8,832 bases of DNA from Desulfobacteraceae bacterium (GTDB lineage Bacteria > Desulfobacterota > Desulfobacteria > Desulfobacterales > Desulfobacteraceae). Shown piece by piece: positions 4,861 to 8,832 of this stretch. The translations under genes and the position numbers were made by a program. The stretch lies in NCBI GenBank assembly GCA_015486915.1, contig WFQS01000074.1:1-8832 (forward strand). The letters are read 5' to 3'. Positions within the stretch are counted from its first letter, which is position 1; every line of letters begins with the position of its first letter. Under the pieces are notes generated by a model, which saw only the letters and a list, made by a program, of their open reading frames with translations, was not told the origin of the DNA and ran no database searches.

Positions 4861-4905
4861 TGAGCAAAATAATAATTATTATTATTTTGCTCATTTTATT
4901 TTTAG
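4861..4905 (+). terminator. Perfect 33-nt palindrome with T-rich tail: terminator of the activator gene
   Basis: Arms 4861-4876 and 4878-4893 are perfectly complementary (16 bp around one central base), beginning TGAGCAAAATAA. They are followed by TTTTATTTTTAG. This is a plausible intrinsic terminator, though the stem is AT-rich. It lies 66 nt past the activator stop and 38 nt before the next start, and directly follows a weak promoter-like TTGATT/TATAAA pair (4828-4854, spacing only 15). It could therefore also be an operator for the ribbon-helix-helix protein encoded next. Confidence 0.6.
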
Positions 4906-4930
4906 TAATATGATTTCAAAGGGGACTATT

Positions 4931-5521
4931 ATGGCAGAAAAAGAAATAGACTCGAAAAGGGAGAGACCGCCCGATACAACGGCATTTGCATTAAGGGGGA
5001 AACAGTCTGTGAGAGCTACTTTTAAACTTTCGGAAAGGGCAATCGAATCCTTAAGTCTTGTTGCTCTGCATCTTGGCATCAAACAGAAATCTTTGTTTGA
5101 TCACCTCATAGACAATAGTGCAGAACTTGGCAATATCGCTGAAAATATAGAGATAAAGAAGTTCAACAAGATTGTCAGGATTCAAAAAACCTTTGTTTTG
5201 AGCAGGAGAACCCTTGATATTCTGTCTCTTATATCAAAAAGTTATAATACTCCAAGGGATGCCCTTGTTGAATATTCCATACAGAGACTGGAAGATGTTA
5301 TCCGTGCCGAGAAAAAAAGGCATGAAACAAGAAAGATGCTGTTTAATGAGGTTGCCGGGTATTGGGAAAAAGGAAAAAATATTCTCAAAAAATCAAGGGA
5401 TATCCTCGGACCGGATGATCCCTTTTGTATAAATATTGAAAAATCGGTTATTGCATGTTCAAAGGCAAAGGCTGAACTTGAATTGTTTATTGAAAAAAGC
5501 AGGGTTATAGAAGATTATTAA
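4931..5521 (+). CDS. Small protein with two tandem ribbon-helix-helix-like segments (putative DNA-binding regulator)
   Basis: I chose ATG at 4931 (196 residues), preceded by AAAGGGGACT; an upstream GTG at 4856 would translate the palindrome into a poly-Asn/Tyr stretch and is unlikely. No named family is recognised. Residues 27-60 and 84-117 align with each other without gaps (shared TF, LS, R and LSL positions). Each shows a short basic/hydrophobic strand followed by two helices, the ribbon-helix-helix layout. RHH proteins normally dimerise to form one DNA-binding unit, so two copies in one chain would make a built-in pseudo-dimer. Residues 118-196 look helical and charged, perhaps an oligomerisation or partner-binding part. 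It precedes the ABC transporter operon by 39 nt, in the same direction, and may regulate it. The RHH assignment is inference from pattern; a non-DNA-binding helical role is possible. Confidence 0.7.
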   Translation: MAEKEIDSKRERPPDTTAFALRGKQSVRATFKLSERAIESLSLVALHLGIKQKSLFDHLIDNSAELGNIAENIEIKKFNKIVRIQKTFVLSRRTLDILSLISKSYNTPRDALVEYSIQRLEDVIRAEKKRHETRKMLFNEVAGYWEKGKNILKKSRDILGPDDPFCINIEKSVIACSKAKAELELFIEKSRVIEDY

Positions 5522-5560
5522 TTTATAAAATAGATTTATTAAAATGGCAAGGAGGTATTT

Positions 5561-6499
5561 GTGATACAGGTAAGAAATCTGACCAAATACTACAATGATT
5601 TTTGTGCGGTTGACGGAATAAGCCTTGATATTAACAAGGGTGAGATCCTCGGACTGCTGGGCCCAAACGGTGCGGGCAAGACAACTACTTTAAGAATGCT
5701 TACCGGGTATTTCAGGCCTTCTTCAGGTGATATACAGGTAAAGGATTTTTCCATATTAAAAGATACTTTAAAAATCAAGAAATTCATTGGTTATCTTCCT
5801 GAGTCGGCCCCGCTTTATCATAATATGCTTGTTTTTGATTATCTTGATTATGTTGCAGGAATAAGGGGCCTGAACAGGGAAGAAAGAATGAAAAGACTCA
5901 AGGAGCTGGCAGATCTCTGTGGGCTTTCAGGTATAATGCATAAACCCGTGCATGAGCTTTCAAAAGGTTTGAAACAGCGTGTTGGACTTGCCCATGCAAT
6001 GATGACAGATCCTGAAATCCTTATACTTGATGAACCGACCTCCGGTCTTGACCCCAACCAGATCGCAGATATAAGGGCCATTATTAAGAGAATAGGAAAA
6101 GAAAAGACAATTATTTTTTCTACACATATTTTAAGCGAGGCAGAAGCCACCTGTGACAGGATTGTTATCATAAATAAGGGGAAAATCGTTGCCGATGATT
6201 CAGCCAGGTCCCTTAAAAAAAAGGCAGAAAAAGGCTCATCTGTAAAATTATCCCTAAGCGGGGCAGATCCTGAAAAAGCTGCAACTCTTTTAAGGCAGAT
6301 TGCAGGAGAAAATGAGATCAGGCAGTTGGAGTCAAGGGAAAAAGAAACAGTATCCTTTGAAATTAAAACTTCAGATGATTTTGATTTGAGAAAAGAGATC
6401 TACCTTAAAATAAAGGAAACCGACTGGATTATAACGGAACTTTTTATGGAATCAAAGAGCCTTGAAAAAATATTCAGAGAACTTACAAAGGAGAATTAA
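5561..6499 (+). CDS. ABC transporter ATP-binding protein, GldA-like
   Basis: A 312-residue ATPase subunit of an ABC-2 type exporter. Walker A is GPNGAGKTT (34-42), the Q-loop region IGYLPES (76-82) has Glu where Gln is usual, as in many GldA/NosF-like ATPases, the signature is LSKGLKQRV (133-141), Walker B is ILILDEP (153-159) and the switch histidine is His189. All catalytic residues are present. Residues after about 220 form the variable C-terminal extension of this branch. The start is GTG at 5561 behind an ideal AAGGAGG; the nearby ATG at 5544 runs into a stop. The permease gene follows after 3 nt, with its ribosome binding site inside the end of this gene. With the permease and the GldG-like protein it forms a GldA-F-G type complex at the inner membrane. 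The substrate is unknown. Confidence 0.93.
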   Translation: MIQVRNLTKYYNDFCAVDGISLDINKGEILGLLGPNGAGKTTTLRMLTGYFRPSSGDIQVKDFSILKDTLKIKKFIGYLPESAPLYHNMLVFDYLDYVAGIRGLNREERMKRLKELADLCGLSGIMHKPVHELSKGLKQRVGLAHAMMTDPEILILDEPTSGLDPNQIADIRAIIKRIGKEKTIIFSTHILSEAEATCDRIVIINKGKIVADDSARSLKKKAEKGSSVKLSLSGADPEKAATLLRQIAGENEIRQLESREKETVSFEIKTSDDFDLRKEIYLKIKETDWIITELFMESKSLEKIFRELTKEN

Positions 6500-6502
6500 A
6501 AG

Positions 6503-7207
6503 ATGAACCAGATCATACATATAGCAGTGAAGGAATTCAAAGATTATTTTATTTCCCCCATAGCTTATATTGTCATTGCCATGTTTCTTATCATTACCGG
6601 GTGGTTTTTCTTTTCAACCTTTTTCCTTTTTGACAGGGCAGATATGAGAAATTTTTTTGCACTTCTTCCCATGATATTTGCCTTTGTCATTCCTGCCGTC
6701 ACCATGAGGCTTTTTTCAGAAGAGATGAATATCGGTTCCTATGAAACACTGCTTACCATGCCGGTTTCTTTCATTGATATTGCACTTGGAAAATTTTTTG
6801 CAGCTGTGCTTTTTACGTTCTGCATGCTGATTCCCACAATTTCCTATGCCGTTTCCATAGCAATGGTGGGAAAGCTTGATCCAGGTCCTGTCATTGGAGG
6901 CTATATTGGAGCAATCCTGCTTGGCGGTGCTTTTTGCGCCATTGGAATTTTTGCATCCTGCCTCACGCGGAATCAGATTGTAGCATTTATAATCGGCTCT
7001 TTTTTGTGTTTTGCCCTTACAATCATCGATAAACTGCTCTTTTTTGTACCGGGTGCTTTGACAGGTGTTGTGGGATTTCTCGGTGCGGATTCTCATTTCC
7101 AGAGTATTGCCAAGGGAGTGATTGATTCCAGGGATATTATTTATTTTCTCAGTCTGATGTTTATTGGGCTTTTTGGGACATATCTTGTTATGCAGGAAAG
7201 AAACTAA
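6503..7207 (+). CDS. ABC-2 type membrane permease, GldF-like
   Basis: A 234-residue protein with about six transmembrane segments (near 19-41, 50-68, 93-120, 129-152, 158-183 and 211-230). Between the second and third lies PAVTMRLFSEEMNIGSYETL (64-83), the conserved cytoplasmic coupling segment of GldF-type ABC-2 permeases, in which a charged EE and GS/T-E-L motif contacts the ATPase. The start ATG at 6503 uses the GGAG at 6490-6493, within the last codons of the ATPase gene, so translation is coupled. It ends 12 nt before the GldG-like start. Gld-type ABC systems were named from gliding bacteria but occur widely in non-gliding proteobacteria, where the exported substrate is mostly unknown. 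I therefore do not claim a motility role. Confidence 0.9.
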   Translation: MNQIIHIAVKEFKDYFISPIAYIVIAMFLIITGWFFFSTFFLFDRADMRNFFALLPMIFAFVIPAVTMRLFSEEMNIGSYETLLTMPVSFIDIALGKFFAAVLFTFCMLIPTISYAVSIAMVGKLDPGPVIGGYIGAILLGGAFCAIGIFASCLTRNQIVAFIIGSFLCFALTIIDKLLFFVPGALTGVVGFLGADSHFQSIAKGVIDSRDIIYFLSLMFIGLFGTYLVMQERN

Positions 7208-7219
7208 GGAGTAAATCAA

Positions 7220-8832
7220 ATGAGCGGATTTAAAACAAAAGAAAAGTATTTTAAATTTCTGATATATTTCATTGTAATTGTGTTGATAAATGTTGCAGGG
7301 GTAAGCCTGTTTTACAGGGTTGATTTGACTGCAAATAAGCTTTACTCGCTATCTGCTGCCAGTAAAAAAGTTGTAAAGACCCTGTCAGAGCCTTTAACCG
7401 TTAAAATATTTTTTACCAAAGATCTTCCTGCACCCTATAATAATACTGAAAGATATCTCCATGATATAATGGAAGAATATGCATCATACAGCAATAAATT
7501 CTTTAATTACAGATTTTACGATGTCACTTCCAAGGATGCCGGATTAACTGCAACTGCTGATAAAAACAGGAAAATTGCAGAGGATTACGGAATATCTCCG
7601 GTGCAGATAAGAATCATAGAAAATGATGAACTGCAGTTCAAACAGGCATATATGGGGCTTGTTATAATTCACGGTGATCTTATTGAAAAAATACCTGCCA
7701 TAACTTCCACCCAGGGGCTGGAATATAAAATAACAACGGCCATACAGCATTTAAATAACAAGGTAAGTGCGCTTTTAAGGCTTAAAGACAAGGTGAAAAT
7801 CACCATGTATCTTTCCTCTTCCTTAAATAAAATTGCCCCGCTTATCGGCTTGAACAAACTTTCATCCCTTAAAGGTTCAATCAAGGAGATTGCTGAAAAA
7901 TTAAATCAAAAAAGTTTCGGGAAAATAGATTTTAAACTTGTTGATCCTTTAAAGGAAGATCAAATTAAAGCCACCGGTGAAAAATACCATATAATGACTT
8001 TAAGATGGCCAGCCCTTCCCAAAAAAAATATAAGTAAGGGAAGCGGTTGTGCCGGTATTGTGATGGAATATAAGGATAAGACAGAAACAATTCCCATTAT
8101 AACAAGTGTAAACATCCCGGTTTTCGGGACCCAGTATCAAATGGCCGCTCCGAAAAACATCGAAAATACCATGTCAGACACCATGGACAGGATGATCGGT
8201 ATTAACAGGGCAATAGGATATCTGCATGACCATGGAACATCTCCAATGACACCTGCAGGAATGGGTATGATGGGACGGCAGCAGGGTCAAATGAGCGTTT
8301 TTAATCATCTTCTCTCCAAGAGATATTCAATAAAATATGTTGATTTAAAGAAAAACGGAATTCCCGAAGGTTTAAATTGTCTTATCATTTCAAGGCCCAC
8401 GAAAAAATTTTCCGATTATGAACTTTTTGAAATTGATCAGGCACTTATGCGCGGAACAAACCTTGCGATTTTTCCCGATGCATTTAATGAAATAATGCCC
8501 CGGCAGCAGGGCGGCTTTGGCAGGGGGCCTCAGTATATACCCGTTGATACAGGTCTTGGAAAACTTCTTGCCAATTACGGTGTCAAGGTAAAATCTTCCT
8601 ATGTTATGGATGAGAACTGCTATAAACAGGCAATGCCGGCAAATCAGGGCGGGGGCGAGAGAAAATTGTATTTTGTGCCCATGATACAGGATGCAAATAT
8701 CAATCATACCCCTGTTTTTATGAAAAATATCAAGGGAATAGTGGCCATGAGGATATCTCCCCTTGTAATTAACAGGAAAAAAATTAAAAAAATGGGAATC
8801 AGGGCTTACACTCTGTTCTCATCTTCAGCAAA
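7220..8832 (+). CDS. GldG-like ABC transporter auxiliary protein (3' end beyond window)
   Basis: An open frame runs from ATG 7220 to the right edge, 537 codons with no stop. After a short basic N-terminus a single membrane helix (about 12-32) is followed by RVDLTANKLYSLSAASKKVV (33-52), the hallmark opening of GldG/ABC-auxiliary proteins. The rest is a large soluble domain on the far side of the membrane, of the type shared with IFT52-like proteins. About residues 340-360 form a Met/Gly/Gln-rich linker (MTPAGMGMMGRQQGQM), and a second Gln/Gly-rich loop lies near 430-440. Full-length relatives usually add a C-terminal membrane helix, expected just past the window. AAGGAG (7206-7211) overlaps the permease stop codon, giving tight coupling to it. 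The family is well supported by opening motif and operon; the substrate and biological role are unknown. Confidence 0.87.
   Translation, partial: MSGFKTKEKYFKFLIYFIVIVLINVAGVSLFYRVDLTANKLYSLSAASKKVVKTLSEPLTVKIFFTKDLPAPYNNTERYLHDIMEEYASYSNKFFNYRFYDVTSKDAGLTATADKNRKIAEDYGISPVQIRIIENDELQFKQAYMGLVIIHGDLIEKIPAITSTQGLEYKITTAIQHLNNKVSALLRLKDKVKITMYLSSSLNKIAPLIGLNKLSSLKGSIKEIAEKLNQKSFGKIDFKLVDPLKEDQIKATGEKYHIMTLRWPALPKKNISKGSGCAGIVMEYKDKTETIPIITSVNIPVFGTQYQMAAPKNIENTMSDTMDRMIGINRAIGYLHDHGTSPMTPAGMGMMGRQQGQMSVFNHLLSKRYSIKYVDLKKNGIPEGLNCLIISRPTKKFSDYELFEIDQALMRGTNLAIFPDAFNEIMPRQQGGFGRGPQYIPVDTGLGKLLANYGVKVKSSYVMDENCYKQAMPANQGGGERKLYFVPMIQDANINHTPVFMKNIKGIVAMRISPLVINRKKIKKMGIRAYTLFSSSA

Noticed and set aside
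4856..4930. GTG start 25 codons upstream for the RHH-like gene
   Set aside because: It would translate the 33-nt palindrome into a low-complexity Asn/Tyr stretch and has no ribosome binding site; ATG at 4931 is better.
5848..6171. 107-residue open frame on the minus strand inside the ATPase gene
   Set aside because: It is an antisense shadow of a clear ABC ATPase with intact Walker A, signature and Walker B motifs.
6716..7219. 167-residue open frame on the minus strand
   Set aside because: It is the antisense shadow of the permease gene, rich in Asn/Lys/Cys without domain pattern, and the plus-strand gene has strong family motifs.

Overview
The window is a low-GC stretch (my estimate, about 40% or less) whose gene content fits a sulfate-reducing or sulfur-metabolising member of the former Deltaproteobacteria, most likely a Desulfobacterales relative. 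This is inferred from gene families and style, not from a marker gene. It holds nine complete or near-complete protein genes and two genes cut by the window edges. No tRNA, rRNA, CRISPR array or insertion sequence was seen.

Left part (1-2854, all minus strand): a sulfur-trafficking operon read from right to left. It encodes a YeeE/YedE (TsuA-like) membrane transporter with an unusual TTG start, a TusA-family sulfur carrier (CPMP motif), a 96-residue DsrE-like protein, a 56-residue protein that looks like a miniature TusB/DsrH, and a 104-residue DsrE-like protein with one plausible active cysteine. After a strong hairpin comes a Tat-exported ferredoxin-type Fe-S protein that runs off the left edge. 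Together these resemble a compact TusA plus TusBCD-like relay coupled to uptake of a reduced sulfur compound.

Middle (2855-3409): a 555-nt divergent control region. On the minus strand it has a textbook sigma-54 promoter (TGGCATGTTAATTGCT, 3105-3090) firing toward the transporter operon. Upstream of it are an IHF-like site and a cluster of GTTAAC-type palindromes placed where an enhancer-binding protein would bind. Two diverged copies of a ~110-bp element flank this control core. Both end in a GCC-YCAT-GGC mini-hairpin that recurs at two more loci in the left part.

Right of centre (3410-4795, plus): a PAS/AAA+/Fis sigma-54-dependent activator with a cysteine-rich PAS domain, the obvious candidate to control the divergent sulfur operon. 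A 33-nt perfect palindrome with a T-rich tail (terminator, possibly also operator) closes this gene.

Right part (4931-8832, plus): a small protein with two tandem ribbon-helix-helix-like segments, followed by a GldA/GldF/GldG-type ABC system (ATPase, ABC-2 permease and an auxiliary membrane-anchored protein cut by the right edge). Tight spacing and strong ribosome binding sites indicate an operon.
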